A stretch of 64,000 nucleotides of DNA from Leadbetterella sp035299025. GTDB taxonomy: Bacteria; Bacteroidota; Bacteroidia; Cytophagales; Spirosomataceae. Positions 8,430-16,800 of the stretch are shown in pieces. The stretch is from contig DATGXK010000010.1 of the NCBI GenBank assembly GCA_035299025.1, positions 210,230 through 274,229 on the forward strand, written 5' to 3'. The notes beneath the pieces were generated by a model. The model ran no database searches. It saw only the letters and a list, made by a program, of their open reading frames with translations, and was not told where the DNA came from. Within the stretch, counting starts at the first letter, position 1. The number at the start of each line of letters is the position of its first letter. A program made the translations under genes and the position numbers.

Positions 8430-8796
8430 ATTTTACGGCAATTACAGATATTTCTACGTTTACGTCTTTGGGCAATTTCGCTACTTGCACTGTTTCTCTT
8501 GCGGGAGGGTTTTCAGGATAGAAACTCCCATATACTTCGTTTACAATGCCAAAATCGTCCATGTTCTTTAGAAAAATGCTGGATTTCACAACGTTGGTAT
8601 AATCCATTCCTGCTTCAGCAAGTATGTGTCCGAGATTTTCCATAATTCTCTGAGTTTCGGCCTTGATATCGCCCAATGGAGCCAAATCTAAGGCTATTTG
8701 CCCCGATACATAAAGTGTATTTCTGGCCAAAACTGCTTGTGAATAAGGACCAATGGCCCCTGGGGCTTTCTCTGTAAATATTATCTTTTTGCTCAT
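8428..8796 (-). CDS. ridA: RidA family enamine/imine deaminase
   Basis: This 122-residue protein matches the RidA (YjgF/YER057c/UK114) family over its full usual length. RidA proteins form trimers that hydrolyse reactive 2-aminoacrylate and related enamines in the cytoplasm. Conserved features are GPYSQAV near residue 16, YVSGQI at 29, the active-site Arg100 in PPARETVQVAKLP and the final VNVEISVIAVK with Glu115. The gene stands alone on the minus strand, between the Tat isomerase gene and the Arc/SPFH pair. The start ATG at 8796 gives the standard SKKIIFTEKAPGAIGPYSQ beginning. Confidence 0.95.
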   Translation of the reverse strand: MSKKIIFTEKAPGAIGPYSQAVLARNTLYVSGQIALDLAPLGDIKAETQRIMENLGHILAEAGMDYTNVVKSSIFLKNMDDFGIVNEVYGSFYPENPPARETVQVAKLPKDVNVEISVIAVK

Positions 8797-8908
8797 TTAT
8801 AATTTTATGAATAAAAGTAAAAATACGAGCAATTTCTGGGTTTGGAAATAATTATGAAAATTAAAAGTTAAGGTTAACGTTTTTGTCTAAATTTTGAAAT
8901 TGTTGAAC

Positions 8909-8937
8909 AAAAAAAATGCCTCATTCTGAGGCATTTT
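8909..8937 (-). terminator. Intrinsic terminator of the SPFH-Arc unit
   Basis: A perfect 10-bp stem (AAAATGCCTC and complement, 8913-8922 and 8928-8937) with a 5-nt loop is followed on the minus strand by a run of T residues. It lies 6 bp after the stop of the small Arc-type gene. Confidence 0.85.
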
Positions 8938-8942
8938 AAATA

Positions 8943-9098
8943 TTATTTTGAGGTTTTTTTTCTCTTTTTTAGGGCTTCGCTAAGTACATACTCTATCTGT
9001 CCGTTAACGCTACGGAACTCATCCGCTGCCCATTTCTCCAGTTCATTCATCATTTCTGGAGTTAATCGCAGCACAAAAGGCTTCTTATCTTTTGCCAT
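8943..9098 (-). CDS. Small Arc-type ribbon-helix-helix protein
   Basis: This short gene encodes 51 residues beginning MAKDKKPFVLRLTPEMM and ending in a Lys-rich tail. The PFVLRLTPEMMNELEKWA beta-strand plus helix, the second helix SVNGQIEYVLSEALKKR and the small size are those of Arc/MetJ-like DNA-binding proteins that dimerise through a shared beta-ribbon. It starts 13 bp after the SPFH gene stop and is followed by a strong terminator, so it is the last gene of a two-gene unit. It may be an autorepressor or may regulate the SPFH protein. No toxin gene is next to it. Confidence 0.85.
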   Translation of the reverse strand: MAKDKKPFVLRLTPEMMNELEKWAADEFRSVNGQIEYVLSEALKKRKKTSK

Positions 9099-9111
9099 TT
9101 AATGCTTGTTT

Positions 9112-9969
9112 TTAGTAGATGCTTCCGGTATTTACGATTGGAGTAACATTGTGCTCACCACAAAGAACCACTAATAAATTACTCACCATCGCAGCTTTTC
9201 TTTCCTCGTCCAAATCTACAATATTCTTTTCAGAAAGTTTTGCCAGAGCCATTTCTACCATACCAACGGCACCTTCTACTATTTGCTTTCTCGCAGCCAC
9301 CACGGCAGATGCTTGCTGTCTTTGTAGCATGGCTCCTGCAATTTCCGAAGCATAGGCCAAATGAGAAATTCTCGCTTCAATTACTTCAATACCCGCTAAT
9401 TCCAATCTTTCATGGAGTTCTGCCTCCAACACTTGGCTGATTTCACCACTGCTGTCTCTAAGATATATCGTTGCGTTTTCATCTTCGTTGTTGTCATAAG
9501 CATAGGTTACTGCGAGTTTTCTAACCGCGGCTTCTGACTGTATATCAACAAATGAAATGTAATTGTCCACCTCAAACGAAGCTTTGGCTGTGTCGTTTAC
9601 CCTCCAAACGACTATAGCCGCAATTTCTATTGGATTACCCATCTTGTCATTTACTTTTAACTTTTGCCCATTAAGATTTCGAGCTCTTAAACTTATTTTC
9701 TTTTTCAAAAAGAAGGGATTCACCCATCTAAGGCCATTGGTTTTAATCGTTCCTTGGTATCTTCCGAAAAAAGTAACAACCGCTGCTTCATTGGGATTAA
9801 TAATTGTCAGGCCCATCAAGCATAAAAGGCCAATAATAATGAGAAAGATGCCTAAAATTGGCTGAATTAATTCTTTAATTAAATACACACCTAAAATCAT
9901 ACTTACAATTCCTAAAGCTATAAAAATAAAGCCTGAGGCGGACGAAATTTGTTTTTCATTCATATTCAT
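9112..9969 (-). CDS. SPFH (stomatin/prohibitin-like) membrane protein
   Basis: The 285-residue protein has two N-terminal hydrophobic segments (about residues 12-30 and 35-55) and then an SPFH domain (IINPNEAAVVTFFGRYQGT onward, about 56-200), with the typical KLKVNDKMGNPIEI and EARISHLAYASEIAGAMLQRQQA sequences, and a helical C-terminal region. SPFH proteins form large rings on membranes that scaffold or protect proteases and transporters. The next gene, 13 bp later, is a small Arc-type DNA-binding protein. An ATG 6 bp downstream of the chosen start is also possible. A short palindrome ATATCA-TTT-TGATAT lies just upstream (9973-9987) and could be an operator. Confidence 0.9.
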   Translation of the reverse strand: MNMNEKQISSASGFIFIALGIVSMILGVYLIKELIQPILGIFLIIIGLLCLMGLTIINPNEAAVVTFFGRYQGTIKTNGLRWVNPFFLKKKISLRARNLNGQKLKVNDKMGNPIEIAAIVVWRVNDTAKASFEVDNYISFVDIQSEAAVRKLAVTYAYDNNEDENATIYLRDSSGEISQVLEAELHERLELAGIEVIEARISHLAYASEIAGAMLQRQQASAVVAARKQIVEGAVGMVEMALAKLSEKNIVDLDEERKAAMVSNLLVVLCGEHNVTPIVNTGSIY

Positions 9970-10137
9970 TTTAATATCATTTTGATATCACAAATTTGAT
10001 ATGATTTGTTCTAGTTTCCAAATAAATTTTGCTAAATGGAAGAAAATATATTTGAGTGGTTTAATTCAAATAAAAAGAGATACATTGTGCCTTGGTAATG
10101 AATGGTTATTTTTATATTTAATTGTTTGATTTTCTAA

Positions 10138-10710
10138 CTACTTGTTCATCAAGCCTTCAATAAATGCGTATTGCAAAAGCATAATAGTTTTGGCGTCTTT
10201 TATTTCACCGGTTTTTATCATCTTCATGGCTTCTTGAAAGTCGAGTTCTAATACCTCGATGTTTTCATGATCTACTCCGCCACCTTCATTCATTTTGTGT
10301 TCTTTTGAATATTCTGCCACAAAAAAATAGAGGATTTCGGTAACCGAGCCAGGTGACATATATACCTCAAAAACCTTTTTTACCTCGCTGATTTTGAAGC
10401 CAGTCTCCTCTTCGGTTTCTCTTTTTATACAATCCTCTGGGTTGTCGGCATCCAGTAGTCCAGCACAAGCCTCTATCAACATGCCGTCAGGATTACCATT
10501 TAAGTAGGTCGGCATTCTGAATTGTCGGGTAAGAATCACAGTTTTTTGTTCTGAATTGTACAAAAGAATTACCGCTCCATTGCCCCTATCGTAGGCTTCT
10601 CTGCTTTGGGTTACCCATTCGCCTGACTTCATTTGGTGGTCAAAAGTTACTTTTCGGAGCGTGTACCAATTGTCAGAAAGCACTTCAGTTTTAATATTTT
10701 TTATATTCAT
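10138..10710 (-). CDS. NudK-like Nudix hydrolase
   Basis: The product (190 aa) is a Nudix hydrolase with a complete Nudix box in GLLDADNPEDCIKRETEEETGF (G-x5-E-x7-R-E-x2-E-E-x-G-hydrophobic; positions about 93-114). The flanking LTRQFRMPTYLNGNPDGMLIE and SPGSVTEILYFFVAEYS stretches match the GDP-mannose/ADP-ribose pyrophosphatase group that includes NudK. It would hydrolyse nucleoside-diphosphate sugars in the cytoplasm, with magnesium. It is divergently transcribed from a DeoR-type regulator, with only 53 bp between the two starts, and three phased direct repeats in this gap start directly next to its ATG. The regulator may therefore control it. A -7 like element TATATTTG lies on the minus strand at 10754-10747. 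Confidence 0.9.
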   Translation of the reverse strand: MNIKNIKTEVLSDNWYTLRKVTFDHQMKSGEWVTQSREAYDRGNGAVILLYNSEQKTVILTRQFRMPTYLNGNPDGMLIEACAGLLDADNPEDCIKRETEEETGFKISEVKKVFEVYMSPGSVTEILYFFVAEYSKEHKMNEGGGVDHENIEVLELDFQEAMKMIKTGEIKDAKTIMLLQYAFIEGLMNK

Positions 10711-10740
10711 TATGATTATTTATGATTAAATATGATTATT
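10711..10740. promoter_or_regulatory. Three phased 10-bp direct repeats (operator candidate)
   Basis: TATGATTATT, TATGATTAAA and TATGATTATT follow each other exactly every 10 bp at 10711, 10721 and 10731, one helical turn apart. They fill the gap between nudK-like and deoR-like genes and touch the -7 type element TATTTTTG at 10737-10744 that would serve the regulator gene. DeoR-family proteins are known to bind direct repeats, so this is a likely binding site. Confidence 0.55.
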
Positions 10741-10763
10741 TTTGAACAAATATAAGAATTGAA

Positions 10764-11513
10764 ATGAATTTTCAACTGCGAAAGCATAAAATTTTAGGAA
10801 TATTAGCGGCCAAAGATTCGGCTGAGGTAGCAGATTTGGCAAGTGAAATTGGCACATCGGAGATTACGATTCGACGCGATTTGAATACACTTGCCAATCA
10901 GGGTTTACTCACGCGAACACATGGAGGGGCTATTCGGAATGATTTTGATAAGCCCAAAATTGCTTTTTTTGATAAAAACGACGTAAATGCAGATGCCAAA
11001 GAAGAAGTAGCACAGAAAGCCTCCGAATTTATAAAAGATGGGGACGTCATATTTTTGGATTGTGGAAGCACTGTTTTTAGAATGTGCAAGTATTTGAAAA
11101 ATAGAAAGATAAAGGTGGTGACGAATTCCATTCCTGTTTTGTTCGAATTACTTAATAGCGAGGTTCAAATTAACTTTGCTGGTGGCGAAATAGATGCACT
11201 TCGGCAAGCCGCTCACGGGCTTACTGCCTCTGAACATATTGCTCGGTATAAAGCGGATAAGGCTTTTGTTGGTGTTGATGGTATTTCGATCGCCAATGGA
11301 CTTAGTGCAAACTCAGAAAAGGAAGCAGAAATGACGATGGCAATGACTGCAAATGCCAAAGAAACCTACTTTTTGTGTGATTCTTCGAAATTTGAAACCG
11401 ATAAATATTTCAGATTTGCAGATATTTCTTTGGTTAAAAGTATTGTTTGTGATTCAAAATTACAGTCAATTTTTAAAGAAAATTATGAAGCAAAAGGTGT
11501 TCAATTCATTTAG
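10764..11513 (+). CDS. DeoR family transcriptional regulator
   Basis: The protein (249 aa) has a DeoR-type winged helix-turn-helix at the N-terminus (VADLASEIGTSEITIRRDL followed by the wing LLTRTHGGAI, about residues 17-58). The effector domain is the DeoR C-terminal sensor domain, with FLDCGSTVFRMCKYL, KVVTNSIPVLFELL, NFAGGEID and FVGVDGIS as family landmarks. DeoR proteins usually repress sugar or nucleoside genes and respond to sugar phosphates. Here it is divergent from a NudK-like hydrolase and the 53-bp gap carries three phased repeats. No sugar kinase or permease is adjacent, so the regulated pathway is not evident. Confidence 0.93.
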   Translation: MNFQLRKHKILGILAAKDSAEVADLASEIGTSEITIRRDLNTLANQGLLTRTHGGAIRNDFDKPKIAFFDKNDVNADAKEEVAQKASEFIKDGDVIFLDCGSTVFRMCKYLKNRKIKVVTNSIPVLFELLNSEVQINFAGGEIDALRQAAHGLTASEHIARYKADKAFVGVDGISIANGLSANSEKEAEMTMAMTANAKETYFLCDSSKFETDKYFRFADISLVKSIVCDSKLQSIFKENYEAKGVQFI

Positions 11514-11650
11514 TTGGATTTTTTACCCATTAATTCTTTCTTTTTACATAAGCATTGAATCAATTCCGATAAAAACTTCTTCAAAATGTCATTTGATAGA
11601 CAAATTTTTCTCTAAGAATTTCCCATCTTTGATAAATTAATATCTGTAAC

Positions 11651-12223
11651 ATGAAAAGACACCTGATTCTCTTAGCGTTCTCGTTCTCATTTGTTTTTAC
11701 TAGTCAGGCCCAAAAATTTAGAGGCCTTGACAAAAGCCCAATGGATATGGCTTATTATCCTGATAATTTTGCTCACGACATCAAATTCGCCCCAGAAAAG
11801 GTGGGTAAAGAAGCATTCGTAAGGGTTACCTATTCTCGTCCTGCCAAAAAAGACCGTGAAGTTTTTGGAGGCAAATTAGTTCCTTATGACAAAGTTTGGC
11901 GTTTTGGAGCGAATGAGGCCACGGAAATTAAGTTTTTTAAAGACGTGAAAATAGATGGTAAACAAGTTAAAGCTGGCGTCTACAGCCTTTTTGCAATTCC
12001 AACTGTTGACGAATGGACCATTATTTTGAATTCAGAAACGGATATCTGGGGTGACTACGACTACAAAGAAGCCAAAGATGTGATGAGATTCAAGGTTAAA
12101 ACCAGAACGTTGGCTGAAAGCCTAGAAAATCTTTCAATAGTATTTACCAAAAGCGAAACCAAAGGAGCCGATATGCACATTGGTTGGGACAAAACAGGTG
12201 TTACCATTCCAATTGAGCTCTAA
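11651..12223 (+). CDS. DUF2911 secreted protein
   Basis: This 190-residue protein has a signal peptide (HLILLAFSFSFVFTSQAQ) and one DUF2911 domain. Typical landmarks are VRVTYSRPAKKDREVFGGKL, VPYDKVWRFGANEATEI, VYSLFAIPTVDEWTII and a C-terminal beta strand region. The family is widespread in Bacteroidota and its function is unknown; members are predicted to be periplasmic beta-rich proteins. The gene follows the DeoR gene by 137 bp but is probably separate. It is closed by a long inverted repeat at 12230-12289. Confidence 0.9.
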   Translation: MKRHLILLAFSFSFVFTSQAQKFRGLDKSPMDMAYYPDNFAHDIKFAPEKVGKEAFVRVTYSRPAKKDREVFGGKLVPYDKVWRFGANEATEIKFFKDVKIDGKQVKAGVYSLFAIPTVDEWTIILNSETDIWGDYDYKEAKDVMRFKVKTRTLAESLENLSIVFTKSETKGADMHIGWDKTGVTIPIEL

Positions 12224-12229
12224 AAGTTT

Positions 12230-12289
12230 GCCACGAATGCACGAATTTTAATTGGATTAATTAAGCCAGTAAATTCGTGAATTCGTGGC
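12230..12289. terminator. Long inverted repeat between convergent genes
   Basis: Two 19-nt arms, 12230-12248 and 12271-12289, are complementary with one mismatch (GCCACGAATGCACGAATTT and its partner), separated by 22 nt. They lie between the convergent stops at 12223 and 12299, so the RNA hairpin could end both messages. No strong T tract follows. The motif GCCACGAAT is, from memory, frequent in Bacteroidota intergenic repeats, so this may be a dispersed element reused as a terminator. Confidence 0.5.
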
Positions 12290-12298
12290 AACTAATTT

Positions 12299-13216
12299 TC
12301 ATATATACTTCCTCAACATTTCCACACTTTTTCTAACACCAGTTTCAGCGGCTTCGTTTCCTTCAAATTCGATGGAAATATAGCCTTGGTAATTGACCTT
12401 GTTGAGAATTTTCACTATTCTTTCATAATCCAAATCCAGACTGTACCATACTCCGCCGCCGTAATAAGTTTTGGCTTGTACGAAACAGGTATCTTTGGCT
12501 ATCATCTCCAGTTTATCATAAGGATCTTCCAAGAAATTGCCCGTATCCATCAACAGTTGTAACCAAGGGGAATTAATGGCTTTATGGATTCTGAGCATTC
12601 CTTGTGGTGTAGCGGCAAGTCCCCAATGGTTTTCTAAGGCCAACAAAACGCCTAAATCTTCTGCTTTTTTAACACATTGGGCCACGCCATCGATACACCA
12701 ACCGAAAGCATCATCTTCGGTATAGCCAGCTATAGCCGGTTCTATTCCGCGAGCTTTCATGAAATCGTCAAATGACTTTATAGTGTTCCATCGACCAGTG
12801 TTCAGTCGCAAGCATGGAATACCCATTTTGGCAGCTAATTCTATGCAATGATGTGTGTGGTCGATGTGTTTTTTGCGTTCAGCAGGGTCAGGGTAAACAA
12901 AACCCTGATGAATGGATAAGCAAGTAAGGGCTATGCCATTTTCAAAAGCATGACGTTTTAGTTTTTGGATATAAGCATTGTCTTCTCCTTCCATTTGTCG
13001 GTGCAAAACATCAATGCCATCCAAACCCATTCGAGCGGCATCGTCAATGACTTTTTCTATAGGAAATTTATCACCTTTAAAATGCCAATAAGAGTAACTG
13101 GAAACGCTTAGTTTTATCCTTGGTTTAAAGTTGTAATCGGCTTGAATATTAGGCTTTGGTAAGACTATCGCTGCCGAGCCAAGTCCTGCATTTTTTAAAA
13201 AATCTCTTCTTTCCAT
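12299..13216 (-). CDS. Tat-exported sugar phosphate isomerase/epimerase-like protein
   Basis: The 305-residue protein begins with a twin-arginine signal (ERRDFLKNAGLGSAAIVLP) and continues as a xylose-isomerase-like TIM barrel. Metal-ligand strands can be seen in VLLALENHWG, LLMDTGNF and the final YISIEFEGNEA. Such proteins isomerise or epimerise sugars and are commonly exported by Tat in Bacteroidota. It follows the M24 peptidase gene, with 28 bp between them on the same strand, and is likely cotranscribed. The real substrate is not known. A related Tat-exported barrel is at 7336-8265. Confidence 0.83.
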   Translation of the reverse strand: MERRDFLKNAGLGSAAIVLPKPNIQADYNFKPRIKLSVSSYSYWHFKGDKFPIEKVIDDAARMGLDGIDVLHRQMEGEDNAYIQKLKRHAFENGIALTCLSIHQGFVYPDPAERKKHIDHTHHCIELAAKMGIPCLRLNTGRWNTIKSFDDFMKARGIEPAIAGYTEDDAFGWCIDGVAQCVKKAEDLGVLLALENHWGLAATPQGMLRIHKAINSPWLQLLMDTGNFLEDPYDKLEMIAKDTCFVQAKTYYGGGVWYSLDLDYERIVKILNKVNYQGYISIEFEGNEAAETGVRKSVEMLRKYI

Positions 13217-13244
13217 GGGTTGAATATCTTTAGGTATAAATTAA

Positions 13245-14567
13245 TTATCTCGGAATCATATAAATTTCCTTTTGTCTGCCATCAATATATCTGAAGTTGC
13301 CTTTTTCGTCGAAAAAACCATCTTCCTCAAGCATGATCCTTACTGTCTTTTTCCATTCAGGTATTTGTACTGCTGCATTAAGTTCGATAGAATACGCAGT
13401 ATTCGGATTTAGTGGATAGTCTCCGGGTCCTATGGTTTTTCCCTGATTATCCCACATGCCTATGGTTGGACCAGCGGCATGTCCATGGTTACCAATTGGA
13501 TGGGTGTAAATCGTTCCGTTTATTCCCTCTTTTTTGGATTGAGCTAATGCATCAGCCAATATTTCATTTCCAGTTTTGCCAGCTTTAAAGTTCTCTGTCA
13601 AACATTCCTGTAATCTGTTTCCTTGTGAAAATGCCTTTACCAAATAGTCTGGGATAACAGTTTCTCCTGGTTTCAAAATATAGGCATGTTGTTGCTGATC
13701 TGTGTTTAAGCGTAAATAAGTTATACCAAAGTCACAATGCAGTAAATCACCTGGCATAATGACTTGTTTTTCAGGTCTTTTGGAGAATGTTCGTAGGTGG
13801 TCAAAATTCTCGGGGTCATATCTTTGTACATCCACAGTCGGGTGAAACCATGTTTCTAAACCCAAGTCGGTCACTTTTTGACGCATCCACCAAACTACAT
13901 CGTCGGTGGTGGTTACTCCTGGTTGTATCACTTTGTCTGAAAATGCTTCAGCTATTATTTCATGTGAAATTTTGCAAATTTGCTGGTAAATCACCATTTC
14001 TCTTTCGGTGCGGGTTTCGAGCCAATTGACGGCCAAGTCAGAGGCTGAAACTATTTTAGAATGGAACTCGGAAGGCAGTTTCTTTAATAATTCGCCATGT
14101 TCAGTATAAGTTAAGCCATCGGCGTGAGCATAATATTTCGAGAAATTTAGGCCTATTTTCTTCGGATTACGCTCTTTTATGAGCTTTACCAATGCATCCC
14201 ATTGGTCCGGATTGGTATTTAAATCCCACTCACCTTTTAATAAATTCCCGACGTCATATCTGGCTATGGCCAAACGTTCTACTCCATCTTTTTCGCCTTT
14301 GTCAGTGAAAACCATAATAGTTCTACGACGAGCCGAAAGCCAAACCGAAGGAAGCATGGTTTTCATGACAGGGTCCTCGTTGTATTCTCGACCAATAATT
14401 ACCCACATGTCGATATTTGCTTTTCTCATTAATTTTGGCAAAAGATTGGTCATTCTGTCTTCCAGAATTTCGTCAACTACTGCGGCTCTTTCTTTTTCTG
14501 AAAGGATTTTTTGAGAAAATGAAGGAATGAAAACAAAAGAAAATAAGATAATCAGAAGTCGTTTCAT
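13245..14567 (-). CDS. M24 family aminopeptidase (Xaa-Pro type), secreted
   Basis: The protein (440 aa) has a signal peptide (RLLIILFSFVFIPSFSQ), a creatinase-like N-terminal domain (about 25-200) and a pita-bread M24 domain. The five metal ligands fit the family: Asp in LHCDFGITY, Asp in LRLNTDQQQ, His in GNHGHAAGP, Glu in SIELN and Glu in MLEEDGFF. The enzyme would remove N-terminal residues before proline, or act on a related bond, outside the cytoplasm. It leads a two-gene unit with the Tat-exported isomerase and is divergent from the PqqB-like gene. Confidence 0.87.
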   Translation of the reverse strand: MKRLLIILFSFVFIPSFSQKILSEKERAAVVDEILEDRMTNLLPKLMRKANIDMWVIIGREYNEDPVMKTMLPSVWLSARRRTIMVFTDKGEKDGVERLAIARYDVGNLLKGEWDLNTNPDQWDALVKLIKERNPKKIGLNFSKYYAHADGLTYTEHGELLKKLPSEFHSKIVSASDLAVNWLETRTEREMVIYQQICKISHEIIAEAFSDKVIQPGVTTTDDVVWWMRQKVTDLGLETWFHPTVDVQRYDPENFDHLRTFSKRPEKQVIMPGDLLHCDFGITYLRLNTDQQQHAYILKPGETVIPDYLVKAFSQGNRLQECLTENFKAGKTGNEILADALAQSKKEGINGTIYTHPIGNHGHAAGPTIGMWDNQGKTIGPGDYPLNPNTAYSIELNAAVQIPEWKKTVRIMLEEDGFFDEKGNFRYIDGRQKEIYMIPR

Positions 14568-14644
14568 AGTTCGTTTGAAGGTTTCAACAATTTTAAGGTT
14601 TTTTTCTTAAAAAATTATTCTAATTTGACATTAAATTCAATTGG

Positions 14645-15562
14645 ATGCGATTAATTCTTCAAATTATCATCTTTTTCGTTTTTGCGAACCAAGAGGTTTC
14701 AGCACAGAAACCTTATGTTTTGGTTCTTGGAACGGCTCAGGATGGCGGATTTCCACAAGCTGGATGTAAGAAAGAATGTTGCAAATCAGTTTGGGAAAAT
14801 AAAATACCGCACCAAGGTGTTTCTTCACTCGCTTTAATTGATCCCATATCTAAACAAAAATGGATTTTCGATGCCACTCCGGATTTTCCAGAGCAACTTC
14901 ATCTGCTCAATAAACATACAGGAGGTTCAACTCCTGTGGATGGTGTTTTCCTTACTCATGCCCACATTGGTCACTACACGGGTTTGATGCATTTGGGTAG
15001 GGAGGTAATGGGAAGCAGTAAAGTGAAGGTTTTTGCAATGCCCATAATGAAAGATTTTCTTGAAAATAACGGCCCGTGGAGTCAACTGGTAAGTATTCAA
15101 AATATAGAGATTCGCAAAATAGAAGAAGCTGAAGTTATAGTTTTAAATGAGAGAATAAAGGTAGTGCCTTTCCGCGTTCCACACCGTGACGAATTTTCAG
15201 AAACAGTAGGTTATAAAATCATTACAAATGATAAAAGTCTGATATTCATTCCGGATATAGACAAATGGCAAAAGTGGGATAAAAATTTAGTCGATGTGGT
15301 GAAAGAGAATGATGTCCTAGTTTTAGATGGAACATTTTATAAGGACGGAGAGATTGCCAGACCGATGAGTGAAGTTCCGCATCCATTCATTACGGAAACT
15401 GTAGAATTGCTATCGAATTTGCCCAAATATGAAAAGAATAAGGTGAAATTTATTCACCTGAATCACACTAATCCCATTTTACAAACCCATTCAAAAGAAA
15501 GAAAGGATCTGAAGATGAAAGGATTTGCTTGGGTAGAAACGGGTCAAAAAATAGAATTATAG
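14645..15562 (+). CDS. PqqB-like metallo-beta-lactamase-fold hydrolase, secreted
   Basis: This 305-residue protein has a signal peptide ending in VSAQ. Its fold is a metallo-beta-lactamase hydrolase of the PqqB type: VLGTAQDGGFPQAGC with clustered Cys residues (CKKECCK) near the start, then LTHAHIGHYTGL in place of the usual HxHxDH. The acidic residue of that motif is Gly here, as in other PqqB-like proteins that have lost a metal ligand. Later strands (VPHRDEFSE, FIPDIDKW, HLNHTNP) carry further His and Asp residues. No other pyrroloquinoline quinone gene is near, so a role in PQQ synthesis is not supported. The next gene on the same strand is 49 bp away. Confidence 0.82.
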   Translation: MRLILQIIIFFVFANQEVSAQKPYVLVLGTAQDGGFPQAGCKKECCKSVWENKIPHQGVSSLALIDPISKQKWIFDATPDFPEQLHLLNKHTGGSTPVDGVFLTHAHIGHYTGLMHLGREVMGSSKVKVFAMPIMKDFLENNGPWSQLVSIQNIEIRKIEEAEVIVLNERIKVVPFRVPHRDEFSETVGYKIITNDKSLIFIPDIDKWQKWDKNLVDVVKENDVLVLDGTFYKDGEIARPMSEVPHPFITETVELLSNLPKYEKNKVKFIHLNHTNPILQTHSKERKDLKMKGFAWVETGQKIEL

Positions 15563-15611
15563 CCGATTCGATATTATTTTTACTAAGAATTCAACCCTAA
15601 AAAATCTAAAA

Positions 15612-16790
15612 ATGAATCAAACCTCAACCCAAAGAAACCACGCCGTCGATATTTATCGTGGCTTTGTGATGTTCCTTATGATGGCCGAGATATTAGAGTT
15701 TTCAAAAGTCTCAGAAGCCATTCCCGATAGTAAATTTTGGAGTTTTCTGGCTTTCCATCAGTCACATGTAGAATGGGTGGGATGCTCCCTTCACGATCTC
15801 ATTCAGCCATCATTTAGTTTTTTAGTGGGGGTGGCTTTACCTTTTTCTATAGCCAGTAGAATGGCCAAAGGTGCTAATTTTAAGTCACTTTTGTTGCATA
15901 CCTTAAAGCGGTCGCTTATTCTTATTTTGTTGGGTGTATTTCTGAGGTCAACGGGTAGGCTCATGACCAATTGGACTTTTGAAGATACTTTGACTCAGAT
16001 TGGTTTGGGCTATACTTTTCTATTCCTAATCGGTTTTCTAAAACCCAAAATGCAGTGGGTCAGTTTCGCGGTAATTTTGGTTGGGTATTGGCTAGCTTTT
16101 GCTTTGTATCCAGTCCAACAGGTTGATTTTTACCTGATTGGAAAAGGTGACGAAGGACAGCCTCCGTTGTTGAATGGTTTTGCAGCTCATTGGAATAAAT
16201 TTTCCAACATGGCCGCAGGATTTGATACTTGGTTTCTGAATCTTTTTCCGAGAGAAAAACCTTACACATTTAATAGAGGTGGTTATGTGACCTTGAGTTT
16301 TGTTCCTACCTTAGGCACGATGATTTTGGGACTTTTTGCAGGAAATATCTTAAAATCTGAGAAAACCAATAAAGAAAAATGGAAGCAGTTTTTAGTTTAT
16401 GGTGTTTCACTTTTAGTAATCGGTTTCTTACTAAATCTTTCAGGAATTTGTCCAAACGTTAAACGTATATGGACACCCACTTGGGTCCTTTTCAGCGGAG
16501 GATGGTGTTTTTTGTTACTTTCTTTGTTTTATTTTTTGGTAGAAATAAAGGGCAAAATTTCGTCATTCGAATTCCTGAAAATTATAGGAGTAAATTCCAT
16601 TGCGGCTTATGTGATAGCTCATACTTTGGTATACTTTATTGCAGACAATTTACCAGTTCATTTGGGTAAAAACTATGCTCAGATTTTCGGAGAACATTAT
16701 GAGCATCTGGTTAATGGTGCATTGGTGTTGTTTCTAGAATGGCTCGTGCTTTGGTGGATGTACAAGAAGAAGATTTTTATCAAGATCTAG
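15612..16790 (+). CDS. DUF5009/heparan acetyltransferase-like membrane protein
   Basis: The protein (392 aa) is polytopic, with about ten hydrophobic segments, and belongs to the DUF5009 and HGSNAT-like (DUF1624) acyltransferase family. The family start is clear: RNHAVDIYRGFVMFLMM, followed by a helix-end histidine in FLAFHQSHVEW and the conserved DLIQPSFSFLVGVALPFS. Such proteins are thought to transfer acetyl groups across the membrane to sugars. It follows the PqqB-like gene after 49 bp. The downstream 300 bp hold a GC-rich flanked repeat element. Confidence 0.87.
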   Translation: MNQTSTQRNHAVDIYRGFVMFLMMAEILEFSKVSEAIPDSKFWSFLAFHQSHVEWVGCSLHDLIQPSFSFLVGVALPFSIASRMAKGANFKSLLLHTLKRSLILILLGVFLRSTGRLMTNWTFEDTLTQIGLGYTFLFLIGFLKPKMQWVSFAVILVGYWLAFALYPVQQVDFYLIGKGDEGQPPLLNGFAAHWNKFSNMAAGFDTWFLNLFPREKPYTFNRGGYVTLSFVPTLGTMILGLFAGNILKSEKTNKEKWKQFLVYGVSLLVIGFLLNLSGICPNVKRIWTPTWVLFSGGWCFLLLSLFYFLVEIKGKISSFEFLKIIGVNSIAAYVIAHTLVYFIADNLPVHLGKNYAQIFGEHYEHLVNGALVLFLEWLVLWWMYKKKIFIKI

Positions 16791-16800
16791 TTGTTTTGAA

